Source of the DNA: Treponemataceae bacterium
GTDB taxonomy: Bacteria; Spirochaetota; Spirochaetia; Treponematales; Treponemataceae
Reading direction: 5' to 3'
Assembly (NCBI GenBank): GCA_024680915.1
Contig: JAILBN010000002.1
Span: 1-39,688, forward strand
DNA length: 39,688 nt
Shown here: piece by piece, positions 14,027-23,484 of the stretch
How the letters are laid out: each line of letters begins with the position of its first letter
How positions within the stretch are numbered: position 1 is the stretch's first letter
The notes under the pieces: model-generated
Databases searched by the model: none
What the model saw: the letters and a program-made list of their open reading frames with translations, nothing else
Told to the model about the DNA's origin: nothing
Translations under genes and position numbers: made by a program

Positions 14027-16882
14027 ATGAATGCCTCTGATAAGCTTGTAATCCGCGGTGCCCGTGAGCACAATCTTAAGAATATAGATCTTGATCTGCC
14101 CCGGGATAAACTGATTGTCGTGTCCGGTCTTTCCGGTTCCGGTAAGAGTTCTCTTGCCTTTGACACCATATTCGCTGAAGGTCAGCGGCGCTATGTGGAA
14201 AGTCTTTCCGCCTATGCCCGTCAGTTTTTGGGCAGGATGGACAAGCCCGACCTTGATTTCATAGAGGGGCTTTCCCCTGCCATTTCCATAGAACAGAAAA
14301 CCACTCATAAAAACCCCCGCTCCACAGTGGGGACTGTAACCGAGATCTATGACTACTACAGGCTTCTCTATGCCCGTATAGGCCATGCCCACTGTCCCAA
14401 CTGCGGGCGGGAGATAAGGGAGCAGTCCACCGACCAGATAATAGATACCATTATGGGCTGGCCAGAGGGCACCAAGATACAGATTCTTTCCCCAGTGATC
14501 CACGGCAAGAAGGGTGAGCACCAGAAAATAGTGGATGACGCCGTAAAGGCAGGCTTTCAAAGAGCCCGTATCGACGGCCTTATGATAGAGCTTTCCGACG
14601 GGGTCAAGCTGGACAAGCAGAAAAAACACTCCATAGATCTTGTGGTGGACAGAATCAAGCTTAATTCTGAGGTCCGCCGCCGTCTTGCGGATTCCGTGGA
14701 GTCTGCCCTGAACTATGCCAATGGAATAGTGGTGGTGCTCCGTTCCCTGCCTGCAGAGGAGGGGGGAGGTGAGAGCGAGGTCTTCTTTTCCCAGAAAAAC
14801 TCCTGCCCTGACTGTGGTATCTCCATACCGGAGCTGCAGCCCCGGCTTTTTTCCTTCAACAATCCCTTCGGAGCCTGCCCTGAGTGTACGGGTCTTGGAG
14901 AGAAGCAGGAATTCGACCTTGACCTGATCATACCTGACAAGGAGCTGTCTTTGAACGACGGTGCCCTGCATGGCTTCAACATAGACTCCAACTGGAACAG
15001 AAGCCGCTTCGAGGCTATCTCCAAGCAGTTCGGTCTTCCCTTGGACAAGCCCGTGAAAAGCCTTACTAAAAAGCAGATGGACTTGCTGGTGAACGGAAGC
15101 GAAGAGCAGGTCAAATTCAAATACGTAAGGTCAGATGGTACGGGAACCTCAGAATTCGTGCAGAAATGGCCGGGCCTTATTCCGGAGCTGAAGCGCCGCT
15201 ATGCGGAATCTTTCTCTGATTCCCAGAGGGAGAACTTCGAGAAGCTTATGTCCCACCGGGTCTGTACCTGCTGTAACGGCCGCCGTCTTAAAAAAGAGGC
15301 CTTGGGCGTTACTGTGGGCGGAAAGAACATTTTCGAGCTTTGTCAGCTTTCTGTGGTGGAGTCTCTTAAATTCTTTGATGATTTGAAGATTACTGAAACA
15401 GAAGCTAAGATAGCCGAGCAGATACTTAAAGAAATAAGAGGCCGGCTGGGCTTTCTTAAGAATGTAGGCCTTCAGTACCTTACCCTGGAGCGACAGGCGG
15501 CCACCCTCTCCGGCGGCGAGGCTCAGCGAATCCGCCTGGCCACCCAGATAGGCTCAAGCCTTGTGGGTGTCCTCTATATACTTGACGAGCCTTCCATAGG
15601 CCTTCATCAGCGGGATAACCAGCGTCTTATAGATACACTTACCTACCTCCGGGATTTGGGCAACACCCTTATCGTGGTTGAGCATGACGAGCAGACCCTC
15701 CGTACCGCAGACTGGATAGTGGATTTAGGACCTGGTGCCGGAGTCCACGGAGGAAATGTCATCGCTTCTGGAACGCCAGAGGAGGTTATGAAGGTTAAGG
15801 AGAGCATCACCGGCCAGTACCTGGCAGGTACTCTTAAGATGGATATTCCCAAGGAAAGACGCAAGGGTAACGGCCTTTTCATAAAGCTTGAGGGCTGCAC
15901 CGAGCATAACCTGAAGAACATAAGCGTGAAATTTCCCCTTGGGGCCTTCACCTGCATAACCGGTGTGTCCGGCTCTGGAAAATCCACTCTTTTAAGCGAT
16001 GTCTTCTGGCCGGCGGCCAGTAACAGAATTATGCGGTCAAAGCTGCCGGAGGGAGCCTACAAAAAAATATCCGGCCTGGAGAATATCGACAAGATAATCA
16101 ATATAGATCAGACGCCTATAGGACGCACGCCCCGGTCAAACCCGGCCACCTACGTGGGAGTTTTCAACGACATAAGGGATCTTTTCGCCAGTCTTCCTGA
16201 CGCCAAGGCCAAGGGCTACAAGCCCGGCCGCTTCAGCTTCAACGTGAAGGGAGGGCGCTGCGAGAACTGTCTGGGAGCCGGAACCATCACCATAGAGATG
16301 AATTTCCTTCCTGATGTATATGTCTGCTGTGACGTCTGCCACGGCCGTCGTTTCAACCAGGAGACCCTGGAGGTAAAATACAAGGGAAAGAGCATTGATG
16401 ACGTCCTTAAAATGACCATAGAGGAGGCTGCCTCCTTCTTCGGCCATATCCCCCACATAGCCCATAAGCTTGAGACCCTGGTATCTGTGGGGCTTGGCTA
16501 TATACAGCTTGGACAGTCTGCCCTGACTCTCTCCGGCGGAGAGGCTCAGAGGGTCAAGCTTGCCAATGAGCTTTCCCGCCGTTCCACTGGCAAGACACTT
16601 TATATACTGGATGAACCCACCACGGGTCTCCATTTCGCTGATGTCAAGCAGCTTATGGAGGTAATAGGCCGTTTAGTGGATCAGGGCAACACAGTGGTCA
16701 TGATAGAGCACAACCTGGACGTGATACTGCAGGCCGATTACATAGTTGATTTAGGGCCTGAGGGCGGCTCCGGCGGAGGACAGATCATCGCGGAGGGGAC
16801 ACCCGAGCAAGTTTCTCTAGTAGAAAAATCTTATACAGGTTATTATATTAAGGACAAACTTTTTCAAGAAAAATGTAAGTGA
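14027..16882 (+). CDS. uvrA: Excinuclease ABC subunit A
   Basis: The 951-residue UvrA dimer, with UvrB, finds DNA damage in nucleotide excision repair. Both ABC ATPase halves are intact: Walker A GLSGSGKS at residues 34-41 and GVSGSGKST near 645, signatures LSGGEAQR in each half, and Walker B regions YILDEPSIGLH and YILDEPTTGLH. Zinc-binding cysteines appear as CPNC, CPDC with CPEC, and CENC with CDVC. Length and N-terminal sequence (RGAREHNLKNI) are canonical, so the ATG at 14027 is secure despite the missing ribosome-binding site. The lptD-like gene overlaps its stop codon. No SOS-type box was recognised. Confidence 0.98.
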   Translation: MNASDKLVIRGAREHNLKNIDLDLPRDKLIVVSGLSGSGKSSLAFDTIFAEGQRRYVESLSAYARQFLGRMDKPDLDFIEGLSPAISIEQKTTHKNPRSTVGTVTEIYDYYRLLYARIGHAHCPNCGREIREQSTDQIIDTIMGWPEGTKIQILSPVIHGKKGEHQKIVDDAVKAGFQRARIDGLMIELSDGVKLDKQKKHSIDLVVDRIKLNSEVRRRLADSVESALNYANGIVVVLRSLPAEEGGGESEVFFSQKNSCPDCGISIPELQPRLFSFNNPFGACPECTGLGEKQEFDLDLIIPDKELSLNDGALHGFNIDSNWNRSRFEAISKQFGLPLDKPVKSLTKKQMDLLVNGSEEQVKFKYVRSDGTGTSEFVQKWPGLIPELKRRYAESFSDSQRENFEKLMSHRVCTCCNGRRLKKEALGVTVGGKNIFELCQLSVVESLKFFDDLKITETEAKIAEQILKEIRGRLGFLKNVGLQYLTLERQAATLSGGEAQRIRLATQIGSSLVGVLYILDEPSIGLHQRDNQRLIDTLTYLRDLGNTLIVVEHDEQTLRTADWIVDLGPGAGVHGGNVIASGTPEEVMKVKESITGQYLAGTLKMDIPKERRKGNGLFIKLEGCTEHNLKNISVKFPLGAFTCITGVSGSGKSTLLSDVFWPAASNRIMRSKLPEGAYKKISGLENIDKIINIDQTPIGRTPRSNPATYVGVFNDIRDLFASLPDAKAKGYKPGRFSFNVKGGRCENCLGAGTITIEMNFLPDVYVCCDVCHGRRFNQETLEVKYKGKSIDDVLKMTIEEAASFFGHIPHIAHKLETLVSVGLGYIQLGQSALTLSGGEAQRVKLANELSRRSTGKTLYILDEPTTGLHFADVKQLMEVIGRLVDQGNTVVMIEHNLDVILQADYIVDLGPEGGSGGGQIIAEGTPEQVSLVEKSYTGYYIKDKLFQEKCK

Positions 16883-19800
16883 TGATTAGAAAGCTCTGTT
16901 ATAAAAAAATTCTATTTTTTCTTGCCCTTCTTTTTACAGGGCTTTCTCTATTCTGTCAGGAAATAGAAGGCACGGAGCAGGCAGCTGAGGGAGACCCTGC
17001 TGCTCTCTCAAAGAAAGAGCCTGCCGTGGTCAAGATTATCTCAGCAAGAAAAACGGAATATAAGAAAGACGCTTCTGATGATTCTGATCTTATCCTTTTC
17101 ACAGGCGATGTTTCTCTTTCCGTGACTCAGGGGTCTTCTGTCCTTTCTATAGAAGCGGATACAGTTACCTTCAACCGCTCAAAGTCTCTTCTCTATGCGG
17201 AAGGCTCGGTGAAATTCGGAACAAAAGGTGGGGCTTCCGCCTCGGATTCTGATATCATGACAGCCTCCTCCCTTCTGCTGAATACCGAAACTCAGGAAGG
17301 TTTCTTCAATGCCGGTAAAATTGTTCAGGGAAATTCCGGGGCTATTAACCTTTCTTCCGGTACTAAGCTTATCATTTCATCTGATCTTTTCGTCAAGGGA
17401 AATTCCGGGACTGTCACCTTTAAGGATGGTATCCTTACCTTTTGTGATGAAGAGGACCCCCACTGGAAGATAAAGGCCTCCAGAATATGGCTTCTGCCCG
17501 GTAATGAGTTCGGTTTCCTTAATGCCCTTCTTTATATAGGGCATATTCCTGTAATGTACTTTCCCTTCTTCTACTATCCTAAGGATGAGATGATCTTCAA
17601 TCCCACCTTCAGCTATGATCCCAGGAAGGGATATTCAATTCAGACGACCACATACCTCATAGGCAGGAAGAAGCTTGCAAACTCATCCTCTGATAATGAT
17701 ATATCAAACTTCCTGAAGCCCACCGAGCTTAAGAAACAGGTAAGGGAAGGGCTTTTCTTAAGGAATCTCGACCAAAAAGATACGGCTCCCAGCTCATTTC
17801 TTAAAGTCATGGCTGATTTTTACAGTAATCTAGGATATCTTGCCGGTGTCCAGGGAGTTTTCAAGCCTTCTGATGTAATCTCGGATATATCATTCGCCAC
17901 TTATATGGGGTGGTCAACATCGATATTCCCAGCAGCAGATTCGAAATATACGACTTTCTATAATAGCAAGGAATATTCTGATTCCTCCTGGTTCTTCGGG
18001 ACGGAGTTCCCCTTCCGTTTCTACGTCGATTTCAGCATGAAAATGAATTTCTCTCCGTTCTCTCTGAACATATCCCTGCCTTTGTACTCCGATCCATATT
18101 TTAAGTCGGATTTCCTGAACAGAAACGAGGATATGGACTGGATAGATTTTCTGATAAATAATCCTGTGATGAATGGGAAATCTAAATCCTCATCATCATC
18201 GTCTTCTTCTGATGCTTACAGCTGGTCTGTCTCAGGCTCTGTCTCCACACCGTCTTTTGTTAAGAATCTGAATCCTTACATAAAGGACTTATCTGTAAAG
18301 GAGCTTTCTTCCAAAATAAATTTCAGTACCAAGAATAATTCTGATCTCAGATATCCTTTTTCTACTGTCAGTCCTGAAAGGTCCTTTTTTTATCCATCCA
18401 CGGCCTATCCGTTCAAAATCACCCTCTCTCTTTCCGGTTCCCTGCTTTCCAGCTCTGATTCGGCTTCCAGACCGCAGACAAACAGTGAATATACCTATTT
18501 TCTTCCGGACGAGCTTGACGATTCTAAAAAAGCCGATGAGGATGAGGGGACAGAGGAGCCTTCGGGCGATTCTCTTGAGGATGCCACTGGGGAGGCTCCT
18601 GCTGCCGGTAATGACGATGTCAGTGATGCCATGCCGGAAGAGCCGGTTCTGGAAGAAATTCCTGAATATATGCTTAGGAATCAGGGCGGTCTGAATTTGG
18701 CCAAGTCGTCAAAGCAGGTCTTCTCTTATGGCATTACATATTCCTTGAATCCATCTTTCTCAACAGAAAGCCATTTCTCCGCTGATAGTTTCTCAATCCC
18801 GGAAGAAGTGAAATTCTCAGACACGGATACTTTCTTCGTTTCCTTCAAGTCTCCCCTTGCCTTTGATGGTAATGTCTCTTGGGGAGGTAATGTCCTTTCC
18901 CTTAGGGAGAGTCTTAGCTTCTCCCCTGTTTATCAGGGCCATCCCGTGATATCGGAGACAAAGTATCCTGACGGCAGCTCCGGCAGAAACAATATGCTGC
19001 TTTCGGACTACAGGGCCCGTAAGCTTGATCTTACCAGTAGTACATCTCTGTCTTTCCTGCCCTTTTCGGCTTTCAACCTTTTCTCCCAGTCTTCCCTTTC
19101 CTGGAGAAACAGTATGAAAATTATCCGCACGGAATTCTCAGGAACAGCAGATGAACCGGATTGGGATTACAATCCGCCAGAGTGGGATGCGGAATCTTTC
19201 ACTCAGAACAGCCTGAATCTTGTCATCGCCGCCTCCGAGCTTTCGAATATGTTTTCCCAATCCCTGTCCATGGATTTGAATCTCCCCCCTCTGCTGGGGT
19301 CCTTCAGCTGGTCTCTTAGCCTTAAACAGCCGTATTGTACAAACATTTCCTTGTCCGGCGGCTATAGTGAAGAAAGCTCCGACAGTGGCGAATGGGTTCC
19401 TTCTCCTCTGAATCAAAGTTCTAGCTGGGCCTTCTTCGATAATGCTTTGTCTATAAGCCAAAGCTTCATATACAACATAGAGGAATCATATGTCTCCAGG
19501 TTTTCTCTCGGCCTGACCTGGAAGAAGCTTCAGTTCAACTTCAATATGAATCATTCTTATCCTTATACCCTGGAGGAGACTGGGTGGGAGCCAGGCCAGG
19601 ATAAGGTATTCCAGGCTGAGGATATGAAAATCTCCTATTCCTGGAACGATGCTGTCTTCTATGCATGGAAAGACAGGATATCTTTCTCCCCTAAGCTTTC
19701 GACCCAGCTTTCTTTGAATCTTGTGAGACCGACGGAAAGTTCTTTCTCCCTTACGGCTTCCTTTGATTTTAATATAAACGAGGTTTTTGATATGTCCTTC

Positions 19801-20169
19801 TCTGCCAGCAGCAGAAATTCCTCCGTTTTTAAATACGTCCAGAATCTCTCCTCCATAGATGTAGAGATTCCTGGAGAGAAAAATCTATTCGTTGATTTGT
19901 TTGATTCCTTTGCCTTCTGGGATGATGATCTACGGAAAAAATCCGCCTTTAAGCTGCAGAGCCTTTCTATAAAGATGAATCATGATCTTCATGACTGGAA
20001 GCTTTCAGCGGAGCTGTCTGTTTCTCCTCGGCTTATACGTGATACCAAGCCCTATCGCTTCGAATTCGACCCCTATTTCAAGCTTTCTGTGGTATGGAAG
20101 CCTCTTTCGACCATGACCACCACGATCGTAGATGAGTACGGAGAGTTTGTCCTTAATCCTGAGAAATGA
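16882..20169 (+). CDS. LptD/OstA-like outer-membrane protein
   Basis: A 1095-residue secreted protein. Residues 1-25 form a signal peptide ending near LSLFCQ. Residues about 50-200 match the OstA/LptA-like beta-jellyroll domain (LFTGDVSLSV, IEADTVTFNRSKSLLYAEG). The motif GHIPVMYFPFFYYPKDE is typical of the LptD barrel entrance. The rest alternates polar and aromatic residues like a large outer-membrane barrel. LptD inserts LPS in diderms; treponemes usually lack LPS, so the cargo is unclear. An acidic, low-complexity loop lies at about residues 545-600 and a run of eight serines near 440. The ATG overlaps the uvrA stop as TGATG, implying coupled translation. Confidence 0.8.
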   Translation: MIRKLCYKKILFFLALLFTGLSLFCQEIEGTEQAAEGDPAALSKKEPAVVKIISARKTEYKKDASDDSDLILFTGDVSLSVTQGSSVLSIEADTVTFNRSKSLLYAEGSVKFGTKGGASASDSDIMTASSLLLNTETQEGFFNAGKIVQGNSGAINLSSGTKLIISSDLFVKGNSGTVTFKDGILTFCDEEDPHWKIKASRIWLLPGNEFGFLNALLYIGHIPVMYFPFFYYPKDEMIFNPTFSYDPRKGYSIQTTTYLIGRKKLANSSSDNDISNFLKPTELKKQVREGLFLRNLDQKDTAPSSFLKVMADFYSNLGYLAGVQGVFKPSDVISDISFATYMGWSTSIFPAADSKYTTFYNSKEYSDSSWFFGTEFPFRFYVDFSMKMNFSPFSLNISLPLYSDPYFKSDFLNRNEDMDWIDFLINNPVMNGKSKSSSSSSSSDAYSWSVSGSVSTPSFVKNLNPYIKDLSVKELSSKINFSTKNNSDLRYPFSTVSPERSFFYPSTAYPFKITLSLSGSLLSSSDSASRPQTNSEYTYFLPDELDDSKKADEDEGTEEPSGDSLEDATGEAPAAGNDDVSDAMPEEPVLEEIPEYMLRNQGGLNLAKSSKQVFSYGITYSLNPSFSTESHFSADSFSIPEEVKFSDTDTFFVSFKSPLAFDGNVSWGGNVLSLRESLSFSPVYQGHPVISETKYPDGSSGRNNMLLSDYRARKLDLTSSTSLSFLPFSAFNLFSQSSLSWRNSMKIIRTEFSGTADEPDWDYNPPEWDAESFTQNSLNLVIAASELSNMFSQSLSMDLNLPPLLGSFSWSLSLKQPYCTNISLSGGYSEESSDSGEWVPSPLNQSSSWAFFDNALSISQSFIYNIEESYVSRFSLGLTWKKLQFNFNMNHSYPYTLEETGWEPGQDKVFQAEDMKISYSWNDAVFYAWKDRISFSPKLSTQLSLNLVRPTESSFSLTASFDFNINEVFDMSFSASSRNSSVFKYVQNLSSIDVEIPGEKNLFVDLFDSFAFWDDDLRKKSAFKLQSLSIKMNHDLHDWKLSAELSVSPRLIRDTKPYRFEFDPYFKLSVVWKPLSTMTTTIVDEYGEFVLNPEK

Positions 20170-20222
20170 TCACTCCTACGGGGCTCTGTCTTCCTTCCTT
20201 GTGTAGTGAGAAAACCCTGATA

Positions 20223-20252
20223 TTGACGGAACGATAAAAATACCGTTACAAT
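20223..20252 (+). promoter_or_regulatory. Promoter of the phoH operon
   Basis: TTGACG (20223-20228), 18 bases, TACAAT (20247-20252). The start of transcription should be near 20259, just before AGAGG and the GTG start. An ACGG/CCGT inverted repeat lies across the spacer. Confidence 0.65.
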
Positions 20253-20270
20253 CTTATAAAAAGAGGTTTA

Positions 20271-21239
20271 GTGGAAACATCATATACGATAGTAGTGCCG
20301 GATATTGAACAACTTGCCAGGTTATGCGGCACGAATGACAGTAATCTACATCTCATAGAGAAATTTCTTGGTGTTCCGATTTATACTAGGGGTAATGAGC
20401 TTTCTGTGGAAAGTTCAGATCCTTCTGTAATGAATCGCTTCCGGCATGTGATAGACAGGGTTCTTGATGAGATGACCGAAAGCAGGGACGATGATCCCAA
20501 CCTTGTGACATCAGTTATTACACGGCTTATACCTCCGGAAGATAATGCGGAGCCGGACGAAGCTTTTTTTTCGGCCGCTTGCATACGTATTCCCGGAGCT
20601 GTTAAGTCCGTTTATCCTAAATCATACAACCAGGCGGAACTGATACAATCCATGCGGAGAAACAATGTGGTTCTTTGTACGGGGCCTGCTGGTTCTGGAA
20701 AGACCTTTCTTGCCGTGGCGGAGGCCTTGAACCAGCTTCTTTCCGGCAATGTCTCCCGCCTGGTGCTTACTCGTCCCGTCGTTGAGGCTGGCGAGAGTCT
20801 TGGCTTTCTGCCGGGCGATTTCGAACAGAAGATATCGCCTTATCTAAAGCCGCTTTTTGATGCCATTGAGTATCTTCTGCCACGGGGAATGCCGGAAAAG
20901 CTTGCGGAAGCCGGAGCTATAGAGATTGCTCCCCTTGCTTATATGAGGGGCAGGACTCTCAATAACAGCATTCTTATTCTTGATGAAGCCCAGAATACGA
21001 CGAGGGAGCAGATGAAGCTCTTCCTCACGAGGATGGGCGAGGGGTCGAAGGCTTTTGTGACCGGCGACATAACACAGATAGATCTTCCTTCCAGGATTCC
21101 TTCAGGTTTGATTCATGCTTGCCGTGTTTTGCAGAATATAGAGGGAATAAAGATAATGCAGATGTGTGGAAGCGACATTGTAAGGAATCCCCTGGTCAGG
21201 AAAATCGTTCAGGCATACGAAAATGACGAAGAAAAATGA
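20271..21239 (+). CDS. phoH: PhoH-family ATPase/helicase-like protein
   Basis: A 322-residue cytoplasmic protein with the PhoH P-loop domain: Walker A GPAGSGKT near residue 139 and Walker B ILILDEAQN near 234, plus LTRPVVEAGESLGFLPGD and GDITQIDLP typical of the family. PhoH proteins are linked to RNA metabolism and commonly sit beside YbeY, as here with pgpH between. The N-terminal region (residues 1-110) is the usual small KH-like part. The start is GTG with AGAGG four bases upstream; no ATG is available. It begins a tightly packed operon and overlaps pgpH by 17 bases. Confidence 0.93.
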   Translation: METSYTIVVPDIEQLARLCGTNDSNLHLIEKFLGVPIYTRGNELSVESSDPSVMNRFRHVIDRVLDEMTESRDDDPNLVTSVITRLIPPEDNAEPDEAFFSAACIRIPGAVKSVYPKSYNQAELIQSMRRNNVVLCTGPAGSGKTFLAVAEALNQLLSGNVSRLVLTRPVVEAGESLGFLPGDFEQKISPYLKPLFDAIEYLLPRGMPEKLAEAGAIEIAPLAYMRGRTLNNSILILDEAQNTTREQMKLFLTRMGEGSKAFVTGDITQIDLPSRIPSGLIHACRVLQNIEGIKIMQMCGSDIVRNPLVRKIVQAYENDEEK

Positions 21240-22923
21240 GAAAAAAGAAGAAAAGATAATGAAAAGCTTCTATAAGGAGCTTCGTGAGAATTCAAGCAGG
21301 ATAATAGTGATCCTCTGTTGGTTCGTCGCGTCTCTTCTTATTGCTTTCGTTCAGGTCTCCACATCTGAGACTGTGCTTTCTTTTTCAATGGATGATTTTA
21401 AAGTAGGTCAGATTTCTGACAGGACTATAGTTGCGGAGAGGGATCTTCCTGCAGATCTTGCCTTTCCTTTTGAGGTTACGAAAGGTGAGATGATTATAGA
21501 GCGCGGCTTCCCCATCTCGGAGACGGCTCTGAACAAGCTCCGTAAAATGGCGGAGACCCCTGCCTATATCGATTCCAGTGCTTTCTGGGATGCCGTCCTT
21601 TACCTTCTTTTCCTTGTTCCTCTTATCTTTTTCCTCTATTCCCCTGCTGTCCTGGGTTACAAGCAGAAAAAGCGCGAGCAGATTTTTATAGCCTCCAGCC
21701 TTTGTTTTGTATTCGCTTTCGCAGTTTTTATGCCGCTTTTTTTCAACATCCACAATATGTTTTATTTCGCCATCGCCCTTCCTGGAGTTTTCTTGGCAAT
21801 AATGATAACCGTGATGTTCGGGCATATGAGCGCACTTTTTTACTCGATAATCACATTCTTCCTGGTACTTTTCTCTGCCTCCTATAATGTGGTGCCTGCT
21901 ATATTCGAGTTCGCCTCCAGCCTTTTCGCTGTTTATATAGTCAGAAGGATCAAGCACCGCTTTGATATGGTGATAGCCTCTCTTGTCCTGGTCATAGTCA
22001 ATATAGTCATACAATTCCTTTTGACTGTCATTTTCGGCGGAAAGTATGCCCAGCTGCCTTTGGCGCTCACAGGTGTCGCCCTTAACGGCTTCCTTTCCTG
22101 CATCCTTGCCCTTGGGTTCATAACTCCCTTCGAGATTCTGCTCAACACGGCTTCTGTCTTCCGTCTTCTGGATCTTTCCGATCTTAACACTCCTATAATG
22201 AGGAGGCTCCTTCTTGCGGCCCCGGGAACCTACAACCACTCAATGATGGTAGCAACCCTTGCGGAAAGCGCGTGTACCGAAATCGGCGCTAATCCTCTTC
22301 TTGCCCGTGTAGGAGCCTATTATCACGATTTAGGTAAAATCGACCAACCGGAATATTTTGTCGAGAATCAGAGCGGCAATAACAAGCATGATGACATCAA
22401 TCCCCGCCTTTCTGTTTCCGTTATCCGGAGCCATGTGAAGAAGGGTGTTGAGAAGGCAAGGCAGCTCAGACTGCCTGAGGAAGTGATCGATATCATAGCG
22501 GAGCATCACGGAAACAGCCTTATCGCCTATTTCTATAGTGAGGCTAAAAAACAGGATGATCAGACTTCTCCTGAGGATTATTCTTATGGAGGAAATCCTC
22601 CTTCCTCAAAAGAGGCTGCCGTCGTCATGCTGGCGGATACTGTGGAGGCTGCATGCCGCACCTTGGAGAAGCCTTCAGTATCTCGTCTTGAGAAATTCGT
22701 CCATACCCTTGTAATGGGAAAATTCGAGCATGGACAACTTGATAAAGCAAATTTGACTTTCAGGGATTTGAATGCGATAGAAGCATCTTTTGTGACGATT
22801 CTTGCAGGTTATTATCATACAAGAATTGAGTATCCGGATCAGAAGGATCCGGATACCCTTCCAGAAAAGCAGGAGACAAAAGCGATCCCTAAGTCGACAG
22901 AAGGAGAAGAGAATGAGAAATAA
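21223..22923 (+). CDS. pgpH: 7TM-HD membrane phosphodiesterase (PgpH/YqfF family)
   Basis: A 566-residue inner-membrane protein with one N-terminal helix (about 26-45), a short extracytoplasmic segment, several further helices (about 125-310) and a C-terminal HD domain. HD residues are seen in YNHSMM, YYHDLGKIDQP, NKHDDINP and AEHHG. PgpH hydrolyses the second messenger c-di-AMP in Gram-positives. The segment between the first two helices is only about 75 residues, much shorter than in Listeria or Bacillus. An alternative ATG at 21259 would remove 12 lysine-rich residues. The gene overlaps phoH upstream and ybeY downstream (11 bases). Confidence 0.88.
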   Translation: MTKKNEKKEEKIMKSFYKELRENSSRIIVILCWFVASLLIAFVQVSTSETVLSFSMDDFKVGQISDRTIVAERDLPADLAFPFEVTKGEMIIERGFPISETALNKLRKMAETPAYIDSSAFWDAVLYLLFLVPLIFFLYSPAVLGYKQKKREQIFIASSLCFVFAFAVFMPLFFNIHNMFYFAIALPGVFLAIMITVMFGHMSALFYSIITFFLVLFSASYNVVPAIFEFASSLFAVYIVRRIKHRFDMVIASLVLVIVNIVIQFLLTVIFGGKYAQLPLALTGVALNGFLSCILALGFITPFEILLNTASVFRLLDLSDLNTPIMRRLLLAAPGTYNHSMMVATLAESACTEIGANPLLARVGAYYHDLGKIDQPEYFVENQSGNNKHDDINPRLSVSVIRSHVKKGVEKARQLRLPEEVIDIIAEHHGNSLIAYFYSEAKKQDDQTSPEDYSYGGNPPSSKEAAVVMLADTVEAACRTLEKPSVSRLEKFVHTLVMGKFEHGQLDKANLTFRDLNAIEASFVTILAGYYHTRIEYPDQKDPDTLPEKQETKAIPKSTEGEENEK

Positions 22924-23419
22924 AATCCTCGTGGATTTTGAAGAGGGCATGGATCCTCCGGCTTGGATAGATAAGGTCGCTCCCTTTGCAGACAAGGTTC
23001 TGGAAAAACTGGATAAGAATGACTGGGAGGTTTCTTTCTTTTTTTGCAGCCTTCCATTTATTCAGAGGCTGAACAAGGAATACCGTTCCATAGATTCTGC
23101 TACGGATATCCTTTCTTTTGAGGAAGGTTCTGAATACCAGGATGAGGAAGGAAAAACCGTATTTGCGGCAGGAGATATCGCTATATGTATTGATGTTTTT
23201 GTGAAAAATGCCTTAGAATTCGGGGTGTCTGCTGACGAAGAGCTAAAGCGCCTCATTATTCATGGCTTGATGCATCTCTCCGGTATGGACCATGGAGAAG
23301 CGCATATAGGAAAGGATCGGACCTTTGAGGGAGGAAGTGAAGAGGACAGGAAGATGCTTGTTCTTCAGGAAGATTTCGTGGAATACTTTGCTTCTGAGTC
23401 ATTGATAGATAGTAAGTAA
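22913..23419 (+). CDS. ybeY: Endoribonuclease/rRNA maturation factor YbeY
   Basis: A 168-residue metal-dependent RNase needed for 16S rRNA 3'-end maturation and ribosome quality control. The zinc-binding signature HGLMHLSGMDH is complete, near residues 118-128. TDILSFEEG and GDIAICID are the other conserved blocks. The start was set by AGGAG six bases upstream of ATG 22913, overlapping the end of pgpH. In-frame starts further upstream lie inside pgpH and were rejected. PhoH and YbeY are frequent partners, so the operon suggests a common role in RNA turnover. Confidence 0.96.
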   Translation: MRNKILVDFEEGMDPPAWIDKVAPFADKVLEKLDKNDWEVSFFFCSLPFIQRLNKEYRSIDSATDILSFEEGSEYQDEEGKTVFAAGDIAICIDVFVKNALEFGVSADEELKRLIIHGLMHLSGMDHGEAHIGKDRTFEGGSEEDRKMLVLQEDFVEYFASESLIDSK

Positions 23420-23425
23420 CATTAG

Positions 23426-23464
23426 GGATGTGAGGTTGTTTTTTTTGTATTGATCTTCACATCC
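23426..23464. other. Inverted repeat between ybeY and tlyC
   Basis: GGATGTGA (23426-23433) and TCACATCC (23457-23464) are perfect 8-base arms around a 23-base loop that contains T8. It may be an RNA processing or partial termination site inside the operon. Confidence 0.5.
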
Positions 23465-23484
23465 AAAAGGATTTTGTTTGATTT

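Noticed and set aside
13985-14971. 328-codon minus-strand frame
   Set aside because: Antisense shadow of uvrA; no motif and no start signals.
21385-22239. 284-codon minus-strand frame
   Set aside because: Antisense to pgpH; very charged, repetitive translation typical of the complement of hydrophobic helices.
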